DNA of 64,000 nt from the NCBI RefSeq assembly GCF_026210795.1, contig NC_089444.1, positions 3,834,501-3,898,500 of the forward strand, in the 5' to 3' direction. The position numbers were made by a program, and so were the translations under genes. The DNA comes from Rhizophagus irregularis. Taxonomy: Eukaryota > Glomeromycota > Glomeromycetes > Glomerales > Glomeraceae. A model generated the notes under the pieces. It ran no database searches. It was not told where the DNA came from and saw only the letters and a list, made by a program, of their open reading frames with translations. Shown here piece by piece: positions 13,019 to 24,606 of this stretch (the first letter of the stretch is position 1; the number at the start of each line of letters is the position of its first letter).

Positions 13019-13819
13019 GTTGAAATTAGTGCTCCGAATGATACGAGTCGACCCGGGTTAATTTGACCCGACTCGACTTTTAAATCGGGTCGGTACTAAC
13101 GATTTTTAATGACCCGTGACCCGCATGACCCGCATGACCCGACCCGCCGGGTCGGGTTATAAATTTCCTTGACTCGGGTTTGACCCGGGTTTGACCCGGA
13201 TCGACCCGGATGGTTTTAATTCTGGCAAAATTATAATTTTGGCCAAAATTAAGCCAAGAATTAGTTTTAACAAATATTAACATAGCTTAATCAGAAAAAT
13301 AAAAAAATTAACCTTTGGCTTTTGAGAATAATATTTTTCTGATAGCTTTAGAATTCCAATTTATCTTTGATTTGAATATCTGCTAATTATTTTGCCTAAT
13401 TCTTTGACTTTTATTATATTAAACCAGGTTCAAAATTTGTATTTTTAATTTTATTTTATTTAATTAATCTAGGAGAAAATAAGAGCTAGTGTTACATGTT
13501 TTGTATAACCATTCATGATACAAATTTTAGGTGGCTACTAGTGGTTAATCACTAAGTTGCCTTTTTTCAAATAAAAAAAAATTAATTTTGTTATTATTAT
13601 AAGAAAATCTCACATAAAATAAGTTAGTACCCATTTTACTTAAATGTTCGGGTCTAACCCGGGTTACACGAGTTAAATTATACTCGGTCGAGTCAAGGGT
13701 CGGGTTACGAAAATATGAGACCCGAATAAATACGAGTCTTATATTTTTTTATTCAGATCGGGTCGAATATTTCCTCAAAACCCGACCCGACTTGACCCGG
13801 TAGGAGCACTAGTTGAAAT
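13019..13819. mobile_element. Non-autonomous hAT-type element with 8-bp target duplication
   Basis: The element spans 13027-13811. It begins TAGTGCTCC, ends GGAGCACTA, and is flanked on both sides by GTTGAAAT (13019-13026 and 13812-13819). An 8-bp duplication and a TAGTG terminus fit the hAT superfamily. About 200 bp at the left end and 150 bp at the right end are packed with GACCCG/CGGGTC motifs in both directions, like the subterminal repeats that hAT transposases bind. The roughly 400-bp middle is unrelated AT-rich DNA without a transposase. It inserted 21 bp beyond the stop codon of the 535-aa gene. A shorter sister copy is at 41304-41688. Confidence 0.85.
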
Positions 13820-14250
13820 TGTATCATAACACGATTTTTTTTTATTTTATATATCGGATATGTGAGTATATGTATAATTAATATAAGTAAACAATATATA
13901 ACGGGTTGTATGTTGTATAAATAATAAAATATTTATTTTATATAAATTAACGCAAAGGCGTAGAATGATGGTAATTGATAATGAAGCGTTATTAAAAATT
14001 AATTTTAAGAGAACATCGTACATTATTCTAAAGATAATTTCATTCAAAACGTAATTTTTTCATGAGGTTTATAATAGAATAAAGTTACCCATTAACAGAT
14101 TTAACAGTTAACGTCAACCCACTTTATTGACGGAAGAGTGTGACACGTGTAACAAATTTCCGATTTTAGTCCACTTGCTAGCTGATCCTAAACTGGCTCT
14201 ACATTTATATATACCAGGTTAAAGAATCATATCATGATGCTAATTTTTAG

Positions 14251-14817
14251 CTATTCTTAGAAAAAAAAAATATTTTACAAGCATAATATTTCATAAAATA
14301 TTTCATAAAGACTTGTTTCAAATTATTAGAACTTCTCTTGTTATCATTAAAAATTTTTATATTCTTTATTTGACTGCATGTATTGGTACAGGTATGAGAC
14401 TTATAAAATATCTTAGTTTTCAATAATTTTAATTTATTTTTTATTTGTAAAAATAATAAATAAAGAAATTTGGTATTTGGTAACTTTACGTAAAATTGGA
14501 GATTATAACGAACATGGCGTAGAAATAACTATGTCTACTATGGCATGTATAGACTTTTTGTAATTTTATATATTATAATTAATTTACGTTTTACGTATTT
14601 TAATTTAAATGTATCATCTAACTATAATTTTAATAATAGCTATTTCCTTTGGATTCTTATACCACTAGTATTCAGTAAGTTATAATCTCGATGACAGGCA
14701 CTTTTAATATTTTAAATAACGAAAAATTACATTAATTCTATTAGCATGGATTTTAACATATGAAGTCAGTGGAGACAGTGAAGATGATACTATTGCTTAC
14801 GGCTTAACCATTTCTGG
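14251..14817 (+). CDS. Small multi-exon membrane protein, partial model
   Basis: Four blocks join in one frame across consensus introns: about 14251-14391, 14466-14559, 14640-14674 and 14745-14817 (phases 1, 2 and 1 at the junctions). The product has a hydrophobic segment in block 1 (Ile/Leu/Tyr-rich, ending in ACIGT) and a charged loop with the residues RKIGDYNEHG. A second hydrophobic stretch spans blocks 2-4 (DFFYFLWILIPLVFTWIL), followed by an acidic SGDSEDDT loop. The first exon and the start codon are not resolved, because upstream acceptors at 14250 and 14260 are both possible. The last exon is also open: acceptors near 14925, 14960 and 15023 each give a short tail and a stop. No family was recognised; a small integral membrane protein is likely. 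Confidence 0.5.
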
Positions 14818-16345
14818 GTGAGTAAAAATAAATTGATTTTTTGACATATCTATTCAAATTATTAAAAATTAATCACAAATAATGGGGTTTCTGTTATATC
14901 TAAGTATATTTCTTAGTTTTATCAGTAAGTATCAATAATAATTTAACTTACTTCTCTTAGTCACTTACTATACATGGAGTAATTGATTTTTTTTCTAAAT
15001 ATATACAATATATAACAACATAGAAATTATACTGGAGCGAAAGTGCTAGATCATTGAAATTTTAAACGATACCATGTATTATTAATAATATTGGTCAAAT
15101 CTGACTTTAAAATAATATGCCAGATTTGCCAGCAAAGTGATTAGTCGGTGAATGATTAGTTTTGTAAACAATATTATCTAAAGAGTGAGAACGTGAATCC
15201 CTCTCCCCTGTCGATTAAATTGATGATTGGATACATCCATAAAATTATGTCTATGTTCGTAAAACCTTTTTGTTTTTAAAATTCCATAATGCAGGATAAT
15301 CCCAAATTCATAATTTCTAACCTAATTATAGTGAAAAAAGAATATTGAGTCTGTTACTTAGTATAAATGAAAATTTTCGATTCATTATGCGCTAAATGTA
15401 ATGTCTTTTTTTTCGCCAAGTTAAAAAAAAAATAATGACCTGTCAGAAAATATCCTAAAAGAAGTTTATACATTATCGGCGGAATATACCGAAATTGTTA
15501 TTTAAATATAAATATGTATAGTAAACTAGTTCCAATATTCATCAGACGTTTTACTCGAATCAGCATTTTTGTGATATGAAATTTTGCATTTTCCTGTATC
15601 CCTATATAGATACATTATTTTTAAGAAAAAATTGTATAAAACCTTATTAGAAACACGTCCAATTTTTTATAGGGTCTAATTATAATAAAATTTTACTATT
15701 CAGTAATATTTAAAGCTTTCAACCACTTTGTCATGATAAAACACGAGTACACACGTGGTATCAATGTTGCCAATGCTCGATTTATTTAAGACTAATAACT
15801 GATAAAGATACTTTTGGTGGAGAACTATTCATGTGTGCTTAAATCTTCATTCATTTTATGATAAACTTTTTAATAGTATAAAATGAGTAATGTTATAGTA
15901 ATGTTATAACAAAGAAATATTTTTTGAACTAAAAACTATTTACTAAATCAGTTAAAACAATTCAATTCATATTGATCAAAGTTGTAGTTAAAATAATAAA
16001 TTAGAACGAATTCAAAATTACCTCGTCCATTAACTAATAAAAATTTTATTACTAACCCTGTAAAAAAAAGTCGATCCGTTTTTTATACTTCTTTTTTTCC
16101 GTAAAAGGCTCATATTTCCGGAATTAATAACCTTATTTATCGAATTATTTACATTTTCCGTGAATTAATCCGTGAATAACGGATAAAATTTTATAGGGTA
16201 AAATACAAAATATATAATTTTATGCTTAAATAATAATTATTAACCAGTATTACAGTTTTATTTAGTTTATAATAATATTTTTCGGGTAAATAAATTATAC
16301 TAAATACATATGAATCGTAAAGAATATACTAACATCTTTAATTAA
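14818..16345. other. Intergenic, no further gene seen
   Basis: This holds the unresolved 3' end of the membrane-protein gene and the downstream region of the convergent BTB gene. Nothing else with a supported frame, repeat or RNA was noticed. Confidence 0.4.
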
Positions 16346-17853
16346 TCAATCTTTCATAATTTGAAATACTTCAAATTCTTCTACGCAAAATGAATCAATT
16401 TCTCTAATCGATTCATAATAAATTGGTTCTCGCACACTCCCTCTACTTTTGCCTTTAAACACTCTAATAAACAAGTTAAGTTCACCAGAACCGAATACTG
16501 GGCCATAATTAGGGTAATTATATGTGGCATATCTTTCATCCTTTACTCGACTTAAAACATTTTCTTCGACATTTTCTTTATTCTTAAAAGAAAATATAAA
16601 ACTATCTTTAGTGGTGCCATAACTATTATCAGATTTCCATATGATCGGATTATATCCTCCAAGAATTTCATTACTATCTTTCACTTTAATAATTGATATA
16701 GTATGAGATTTATAATCACAAATTTCATGGAATTTACTAGCTGAGAATCCATCCCGGGTTCCACGAAAAATTAACTTGAATTCATATAAATTTTTCATCT
16801 CGTCAGTATTTTCTAATCTATCGATCCATTTTGAAATTAATTCAGTATGTTGAAATGTAATAATTCTTGAATCAATACTTTTTGAACTAATTTCCTTGGT
16901 TGTTATCATTGTTTCTGATCGATCTATAAAGTGTTTAATTAAATTTTCACGTAAATCTTTTGGTATGATTTTTTTATACGGATAAACTATGTTTAAAAAT
17001 TCTTTATGATTTAAATTAAAGAATTTAATAAAAGGAATAAATTGTTGTAAAGTATTTTTTAAAGTATTAAAATCATCCTTTGAATAACTTGAAGGGTCTG
17101 AAGAAAGTCCAGGATTTTGAGCAATGCCCCATTTAAGTACATGTTCCCAAATTTGAATAACATTCATTTGTAAGTTATCATGTTGAATAAGAGAAATTAA
17201 AGATTTTTCTGAAAGTGAAATAAAATCAATTGAATTAAAAATTTTTTCAGGTTCGTTGGATATTAATTCCGTACAAAAATTTTGTAATTTCAAGAAAGAA
17301 TCGTTTTCAAAGCTTGTTTTATATATTAAATTGAAATTTTTTTCCATCCAATTTTTTTTATTTTCAATCAAAAATGATTGTAAATGAGTGATTAATTCTT
17401 GAAGACTAAGTTCATTGGCAGCAATCAAGATTTTAATAATATCTGAAGTATCATATTCCTCTAAAGAAAGTCTTCCCCCATAAATATATCTAAAATAAAA
17501 ATATTTGAATATTATCCGTAAGAATTAAATACATTTATATTTTTTTCAAAAAAAAAAAAAAGATATAATTTATTATTTCAATTTTCCTACCTTAAAATCA
17601 TTTGAAAAATTCCAGGAAAAATATTTGGTAATTTAATATGTACCAAGATTCCATCATCATTCTTTTTATTAGCGTTAGTCGATAAAATTCTTCGCAAATA
17701 GGGAGAGCGATAATTTAAAATTACCATATGAGAACGAAAAATCTTTACATAAGGATCATTACCAACTTCAATAGTTACATCATAAAATTCATTATCCTCT
17801 AAAATTTCAAGTAAATTTTGGGATAATTTTGGTAAAAATTTGTCATCATACAT
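16346..17853 (-). CDS. BTB-BACK-TLDc domain protein
   Basis: Two exons on the minus strand, 17853-17591 and 17489-16346, give 468 aa; the intron begins GTAGGA and ends TTTTAG and splits an Arg codon. Residues about 18-95 are a BTB/POZ domain, with the typical FYDVTIEVG, FRSHMVIL and YRSPYLRRIL motifs and the closing FQMILRYIYGG across the splice. A BACK-like helical segment follows. The last 175 residues are a TLDc domain, with ITFQH, LIFRGTRDGFSASKFHEICD, LGGYNP and a C-terminal FEVFQI. BTB-BACK proteins are generally substrate adaptors for cullin-3 ubiquitin ligases. This BTB-TLDc architecture is hugely expanded in Rhizophagus, where individual roles are unknown. The gene looks intact. Confidence 0.93.
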
Positions 17854-18090
17854 TATAACTGACTTTCGATTTTCAAAGAAAAAGAAATGTAATATTGTCC
17901 AAAATTTCCCGAATGAATATCCTTATATGTAAATTCGGAAAATCTTCGGTCCGATAAACACGAAACACCTGATTCGATCATGTGATTTACGAAATAGTTA
18001 CGAAATCCACAATAAAATTGCTTTTGGGTATTCGACTAATCGACTGCCCTGCTATGTTTATTGTTTACTTCATTGTTATATATTTTATGG

Positions 18091-18154
18091 ATATTGTACG
18101 GTGTTGCATTTATATTGGTTAACGTCACTTCGTTAACCAATATAAATACCGTAC
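18091..18154. repeat. Perfect 17-bp inverted repeat with 6-nt loop
   Basis: ATTTATATTGGTTAACG at 18108-18124 is the exact reverse complement of 18131-18147, with TCACTT between. The stem continues imperfectly through GTACGG/ACCGTAC blocks (18097-18102 and 18148-18154). It lies upstream of the BTB-TLDc gene and is probably a small MITE or foldback. Confidence 0.65.
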
Positions 18155-18244
18155 AACATCTATATTATCGTACGGCTAAGCACTTCGCCACGTGATACAA
18201 TATGTGATATGCGTTCAAAGAACTGAGATATATATATATATATA

Positions 18245-18545
18245 TTTAATAGCTCTTTTTTTACTCTTCAGTTCCAATGTGCACAAATTGAGTTAGATTT
18301 TTACATGCTTGCAGTACAAAAAACTTGGGCAACTGACACAGTATATATATATATTGATTTAATAGATTTAATGGCTCTTTTTTTTTACTCTTCGTTCCAA
18401 TGTGCACAAATTAAGTTAAATTTTAACATGATTGCAATACAAACAAACTTGGCGCAACTGATTTGTATTTATATATATATGCACATAATTATATGGATTT
18501 AACAGCTATCGTTCCAATGTACGCAAATTGAGTTAGCTCGAATCC
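18245..18545. repeat. Tandem repeat, about 120-bp unit, 2.5 copies
   Basis: The landmark GTTCCAATGT recurs at 18271, 18394 and 18511, giving spacings of 123 and 117 bp. It is followed each time by a CACAAATT/GCAAATT-GAGTTA block, and a TTTAATAG/TTTAACAG block precedes it. A (TA)n run sits in each unit. The array lies just upstream of the kinase fragment at 18684. Confidence 0.7.
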
Positions 18546-18595
18546 AGATTTTCACATTTATATATACAAGGATTTAATAACTATTTTTTTTAACG

Positions 18596-18665
18596 TTACG
18601 GTATTTTTTTTGTTACAGTATTTTTTTTACGTCACGGTATTTTTTTTTTGTTATAGTATTTTTTT
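18596..18665. repeat. Four short tandem GTTACGGTATTTTTT units
   Basis: Four near-identical units of about 17-22 bp, each G(T/A)TA(C/T)(G/A)GTATTTTTTTT-like, end about 20 bp before the ATG of the kinase fragment. This is probably simple tandem expansion in the former promoter. Confidence 0.6.
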
Positions 18666-18683
18666 ATTTCCAATAAAAACAAA

Positions 18684-18890
18684 ATGCAAAGTACCAGTGG
18701 TTATGATTTGAATGAGGAAATTATCTCAGAGAACAATATAAAATATTACGAATATAAAAATTTTTACAATATTGAAAAAATTAACGAAAAAACCTATCTC
18801 GCCAATTGGAATTATTTAGAGCAATATTTTATATTAAAGTCCATTAACCTTGACAACGCCAGTGTAAATAAAGAAGAGATTATTTATGAG
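18684..18890 (+). pseudogene. Kinase N-lobe fragment lacking its glycine loop
   Basis: A 69-codon exon ends at a GTAATT donor after a Tyr-Glu. It aligns by eye with the first exon of the kinase-Sel1 gene at 20156-22379: IKYYEYKNFYNIEKI matches IKYYDYKHFNNIQEI, ANWNYLEQYFILKS matches ANWKSFHNHLALKS. The glycine-rich loop between the two blocks is deleted. An acceptor with a good pyrimidine tract (about 19047-19074) follows, but its sequence soon hits stops in the expected frame and no kinase C-lobe was found. It is a decayed paralogue in opposite orientation to the intact gene 2 kb away. Confidence 0.65.
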
Positions 18891-20155
18891 GTAATTACAT
18901 ACAAAGTTAATAACTGGGATACATCATACTTTCAACTTTAAATAATTAGAAATTACTGTATATATAATTTATAATATTGATATATTTTAATTAAATATAT
19001 GTTGAGATTTTTTTATTTAAATATTAATTATATATATATATTACCAAATTTGAGTTTCTTTACTATTTTTCTTCAGCTAAAACGATAACGTCATCTTATT
19101 TTTGTTTCCAAAATGTTTGGAATTGTCATCGAAAATGTCCAGAAAATGATACTTACTGGAAATCCCATAATACAAAAACAATTTTTAGAGATATTGGCCT
19201 ATTGCAGTTATTATCAATAATCATAATTTTTTTGTGCGACACAGGGTAGGGTTTTCCTTTTTTATTATACAGGCGACGAATTGTTTTATTTCATCTTTTA
19301 GTAGAATAAATCATTCTTTATCTGTATTTTTTTTTAAAAAAAAAATTCATAATAAAAAATATATTATAAAGAAGAGCAAAATTTAATACTTAAGTTTTAG
19401 TTTAAGAATTATAAAGTAATTTAAGTAATTTGGAATTAATTAATCCTTTATTTGTGTCTAATAATAAAGGTTTCTTGAATTGTTAATGATTGATTAATTC
19501 TTTCATTCACATCTAATAACAGAAATCTCTGAGTATTAAAATCCCTAGATTCTAGATATGAAGCTGATGCATTACCAATTTTGTCTAAAGCCATAGAAGT
19601 ATATGTATTATTTAGAAATAACAGATTAAAGGCCAGGATAATGACGATTATATTAAATATTTATCATAATCACTAACTTCTAAAATTTTATTCAAAAAAT
19701 ATGGTTTCCTTTTTAATAAAAGGCGAGCTGTTTTGTTCATCTTGACAATCCTATAATACTCACTAGTTATTAGAATCAATTACTTAATTCCTTCTCTTTG
19801 AGACTATTTGGCTTACCCAGTTTCCACAAAACACCTTACATAGTGGTGCTGTTATATTTATATCTAATTGGATTATTTTATTAGTTTCTTATTTTTCTTA
19901 TTTTAATAAATCTTTTGCTTACCTTTGCATTTTATTTACTTTTGTAAATGTTAAATAACTGGTTTAATAATAGATCATGAAAGAATATGATTTAATGAAC
20001 TAAAATTCATGCATATTTTTTATGTTTATTGTAAGTAATTTCAATTTTGAAATTATTCATATTTTATGACCATTTCTTATCCCACTAAAAAAAAGGTAAT
20101 TCATAACAAAATTTATTGAATAAAGTTAATAATTATACAAAGTATGCTCCTTTAA
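18891..20155. other. Intergenic, no gene seen
   Basis: This is the presumed decayed remainder of the kinase fragment, plus AT-rich DNA. No frame, domain or repeat was supported. Confidence 0.4.
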
Positions 20156-22379
20156 TTATTCATTTAATTTATTTTGGGCATCTTGATCTCCTTGCTCAGC
20201 AGATTTTTTATACCAGTAATTTGCTTGATTTATATCCTTTTTAATTCCTTCTCCATTTTCATACATTAAAGCAAGATTATATTGAGCTGAATTATTACCT
20301 AAATTTGCAGCTTTTTGATATAATTCAAATGCCTTTTGTTTATCTATATTAGTTCCAATTCCATTATCATAACAATATCCTAAATTACATATTCCAGATA
20401 AATCTCCTAAATTTGTAGCCTTTTGATATAATTCAAATGTCTTTTGTTCATCAATATAAGTTCCAATTCCATGTTGATAACAATATCCTAAATTACATAT
20501 TCCAGATAAATCTCCTAAATTTGCAGCCTTTTGATATAATTCAAATGCCTTTTGTTCATCAATATTAATTCCAATTCCATATTGATAACAATATCCTAAA
20601 TTAAATATTCCACGTAGATTTCCTAAATTTGCAGCTTCTTGATATAGTCCAAATGCCTTTTGCTGGTCAACATTGATTCCAATTCCTTCATCATAACAAT
20701 ATCCTAGACTAGTTATTCCAAATACATTTCCAGAATTTGCTGCATTTTGATATAATTCAAATGCTTTTTGTTTGTCAACATTGACTTCAATTCCAAAATG
20801 ATTAAATACTCCAAGTAAAAAGATGGAATTTGAATCATTTTGATTAATTAATAACCAAGCATAAATTTCTTGTGAAGTTATATTATGATTATTAAGATAA
20901 TTAATGACTTCACGTTTTTTCCTTACAATATCTGCATTATCAAGAAGGAGTATTATTTCATTAACCATTATGTCAAAGTTATTATTTGATGACATTGAAG
21001 GTTCTATTTCTTCTATACTCATTTTATTAAAATTTTCAATGATTTGAGACATTTCTCCATAAAATGAATTATCAATATTATCAATAATATTTTTGGAAAC
21101 ATCATCATTACTCTTCTGTTCACTTGATAATTGAACATTTTCTTTTGGAATAATTTCATTTAATTTTGCAATAACCTGGTTGACAGTTGGACGATTATCT
21201 GGTTCATTATTCCAGCAATCTGATATAAATAAGTTTATAATTAATCAATATTGTCATTATTAATATAATTAATTTCATTGTACTTACCAGTGTATATTTT
21301 TATGTAATTTACAGGTGTATTAGGAATAGGTTTTTCTCTAAGGCCTTGTAAAATTTCCATAGCAAAGCCAGCATCATGTGGTTCATTATGAAAAGGTGGC
21401 CGTCCACTAGAAATTTCCCATAAGAGTATACCGATACTGTAGATGTTACTCTTTTTATTTAATGAATATACTATTTTGATATTACTATCCCTTTTTCTAT
21501 TAAATACTTGTGGATCAACATATGCAACCATTCCAAATAATTTTGATTGGGATGATTCCTCAATCCTTTCTAACAATCCAAAACCCACTAATTTAATGGT
21601 ATTCTTATGAACTAATATATTATCTGAGTGCTATTATTAAATGCAATGACTGAATTAGCATAATTATACAGTATAATTTATTAAAGTGTAAATAACTGAA
21701 GTAGACAACCTACCAAATCGCAATGAATGATATCTTTATTATGTAAGTATGATATAGCATTAGCTAATTGAAATGCTAGTTCCAATTTATTGTTCCAAGT
21801 GAGATTATTAAAACGTTCACTTAAATAATTTCGGAGAGTACCACTATCGGCATATTCCATAACCAGTAAATAATTTTTTGAATTATTGTTTTGGTTTGCT
21901 TTGAGAAAAAAAAAAAGAAAAATTGTTTAAATTTTATTTTTTTCAAAAAGAAAAGATAATGATTCAAATTATATATCGTACCTGTTGTAATGCCACAAAA
22001 ATGAATAATGTTTTCATGAAAATCTATTTCATGCTGAAGATTAATCTAATATTGAAATAAAATTTTAAGTTAGAAATATAATATATAATTAAAGATAGAA
22101 AAACAAAAAAAAAATGATAAAATGTTAACATATAATTATAATTACTCCATTAACAATTTTTTTAACTGTGATGTTATTGAAATTAAGGAAAGATTTTAAT
22201 GCTAAATGATTGTGAAAACTTTTCCAGTTAGCACGATATACTTTTCCAAAACCTTCAGAACCAATTTCTTGAATATTATTAAAATGTTTGTAATCGTAAT
22301 ATTTAATATGCTTTTTTGCAATAGCTTCTTCAATCCAATCAATCCACTCATTTGAATTAAATCCAGTATTACTAGACAT
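20156..22379 (-). CDS. Protein kinase (TKL-like) fused to Sel1 repeats
   Basis: Five minus-strand exons join in frame: 22379-22146, 22045-21982, 21898-21714, 21630-21288 and 21219-20156, giving 629 aa. Residues about 25-300 are a kinase domain. It shows a glycine loop (IGSEGFGKVYRANW), the VAIK lysine in LALKS, hinge LVMEYADSGTL, a catalytic loop HCDLHSDN, SNIYSIGILLWEISSG and CWNNEPDNRP. Two departures stand out. The catalytic-loop Arg is Cys; from memory of this fungal family HCD is common. The DFG aspartate is lost (LVGFGL), so activity is doubtful. From about residue 405 come six or seven Sel1 (TPR-like) repeats of about 36 aa with the pattern AFELYQKAANLG-NLGYCY--GIG; these mediate protein-protein contacts. 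Kinase-Sel1 fusions are expanded in Glomeromycotina and presumed to act in signalling. Confidence 0.9.
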
Positions 22380-22583
22380 TATTACAAAACTTTGATTCAG
22401 TTTATACTTAAAGTTTAATAATAAAAAGAAAATTATAAAAAAATGAATTTTAAGGTAAAAAAGTTAAAGTTATGAATTTCTTAATTTGAATGAGCCCATA
22501 GTTTTTAAATTCATCGTAATGTAGTGCAAGAATGTTGTGATTCTGTGCTCCCACGAAGGTTACCAACCCAGAAATTGATGCAT

Positions 22584-22867
22584 ATCATAACAGGACCGGG
22601 AAAACTATATATAAAGGTCACCGGAAAAAAATCAGAAAATCATATATATGCGAACCATCTTATGATTGGTCAATTGGCTATTTATTCACATGTTTTCGCT
22701 CCAAAAACAGAAAAAGGAAAGATCTTCACTCAAATTTTCTTATTCTTGCGAACCAACACGTGACTTTTATTAATTATTTTTACGGTGACCTTTTTGAAAA
22801 TTAAATATGGGTTCGAACCAAGAAAACCGGTGACCTTTATTAGTAGTTTTCCCGGTCCTATCATAAC
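22584..22867. mobile_element. 268-bp MITE, about 40-bp inverted ends, 8-bp target duplication
   Basis: The element runs 22592-22859. It begins AGGACCGGGAAAACTA and ends with the inverted TAGTTTTCCCGGTCCT; similarity between the arms extends about 40 bp to GGTCACCGG. It is flanked by exact ATCATAAC repeats (22584-22591 and 22860-22867). It has no coding content, and the open frames crossing it are chance. The AGGACC ends and 8-bp duplication link it to the elements at 50994 and 57440, although the interiors differ. The duplication length fits hAT and a few other superfamilies. Confidence 0.85.
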
Positions 22868-23130
22868 TCCCAGCGTAACCAACAAAAAAGCCCTGGCACG
22901 TGATATAAAGTGTGGTGTCTAAATTTTGATTGGTTGATCTTGTGTTAAAAACATTCACGAAAAAATTCAAAGACTTTTAATATTTAAGTAACTAAGCCAA
23001 TAGAATAAAATAAATTTTTAAGTTTTAAATAGTTTTATTATATTTTTATTTGACTATTTCTATTTGTACACTACGTGTGTAAACACATGTCACGTGATCG
23101 TTGTCATTTCGGTGATCTGCATAAAAATTT

Positions 23131-23563
23131 CCTATTTTGGGGGTCGTCTAAAGCGGAGTCAAATCACGTGATTCAATATAATATGAGTGAACTAATTTTT
23201 TTATGAATCAAGTTTAACATAAACTTGAAAATCATAAAATAAGTGTATCTTAGCCTGCTCTACGAGTTTACTTAAGGTTAAAAGGTAGATTTTGAATACT
23301 GGTTTTCACTTTATATATTAGCAAAAGCTTTTTTGCTGATCATATCCAAAGATGGATAGACAAAAATGAAAAGTCAAATAAATCGAAAACGGCATTCAAA
23401 ACTCATTTTGTCATTCTAAGTAAACTTGCAGAGCAGGCCAAAATACACTTAGTATATATGTTTAAAAGGTCGTATATATATATTGCGAAAAATTTTATTT
23501 AGAAAATAAATTTTTTTCGAAGTCACGTGATTTGACTCCGCTTTAGACGTCCCCCTATTTTGG
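23131..23563. mobile_element. Foldback element of about 413 bp
   Basis: GGGTCGTCTAAAGCGGAGTC at 23141 pairs with its near-perfect inverse ending at 23553 and continues through AAATCACGTGA. A second, inner pair of arms matches around GCCTGCTCTACGAGTTTACT (about 23254) and AAGTAAACTTGCAGAGCAGG (about 23419). Most of the element can therefore fold on itself. CCTATTTTGG flanks both sides (23131-23140 and 23554-23563), so the target duplication is 8-10 bp depending on where the ends are placed. This fits a Mutator-like or hAT-like MITE, and it has no coding capacity. Confidence 0.75.
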
Positions 23564-24278
23564 AAATTTGTATAACGTATTTTCATTTTTACTGAGAAAC
23601 ATGATTTCCTTTTTGGGTTGTGTAACGTTACTCTAATTTCCAAAATTGGAAATTACAGTAATTTTTGGCTGGAATTATTGGAATTATAAAATTTGGCCGA
23701 AATTATGGTATGTGACATATAATATGTGATAAATAAGGTTTTTCCTACCGAAAAAATTTAAGTCCCTAGAATAAATAGTAAAAATGGAAAACTATATGGG
23801 CGTGACATGGGTGACAAATTATAGTCACGTGATATGTGTTTCGCACACTAGTGTACATTAAGAAATTATCTTTTTATTTTTACTTTATAAATTTATGAGA
23901 TTTTTTCTTTGTTTTAACATTCTCTGTATAACTGATAAAGCAACATATACCTAACTAAAAGTATACAAGTCTGTGCTATTTATACAAAATGTCAAAATAT
24001 ATAAAATTAATATACAGTATATAAATACTTTAATACTTGCTAAAACAAACTTTAAAAATTTCAAAAAAACGTAAAATATTAAAATTTATTGTTTATAATA
24101 TGTGATTCCAGTGTTTCCAAAAATAAAATGTATAAATAGGTGAAATATTTGACACGAAAAAAAATTTTATATATCGCATCAAACACAGAATCACATCATA
24201 CATAGATCACGTGATCTTGAATATCCAATCTTGCAAAACTTAGTGTACCATTGCGGAGTATTACATATCAAAAACATT

Positions 24279-24606
24279 AGATTAAAAGCAAGAAGTAGAT
24301 AGAGAGCACCACAATTCATTAATGAAGGAATTATTAAAGTTAAAAGAGTTGAAGGAGCAGTTGATTATGTTGAATGGACAACATCAAGTGGTAAAACAAA
24401 ACCAGCAAATAGAATTGGCGATATTATTTAATTAACAGAAAAAGGTGAAGAATTTGTTAAACAAATTCAAAAAAGATAAATTATATTGGAGTTGGGTAAT
24501 GTATTGTGTTGGTGATAGCAATAGTTGTCAACATTTATGATGAGGAATTAGTAAATGTAATCCTGATTGTCAAAATGCAAATTTACCTAATAATTTAAAA
24601 AAATAG
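24279..24606 (+). pseudogene. Decayed exon pair, unknown family
   Basis: One plus-strand frame reads protein-like from 24279 to about 24479, with stops at two points: a segment with INEGIIKVKRVEGAVDYVEW, then a stop, then LTEKGEEFVKQIQKR. A second frame at about 24486-24606 reads a Cys/Asn-rich segment with a double stop. The charged, regular residue pattern suggests former exons rather than chance. I recognise no domain. Confidence 0.4.

Noticed and set aside
13080..13283. 67-codon minus-strand frame rich in Gly, His and Arg
   Set aside because: It is produced by the GACCCG repeats at the left end of the hAT-type element.
22524..22970. Two open frames of 66-79 codons, one per strand
   Set aside because: They lie largely within or across the inverted-repeat MITE at 22592-22859 and its flank, and have no start context, splice partners or domain.
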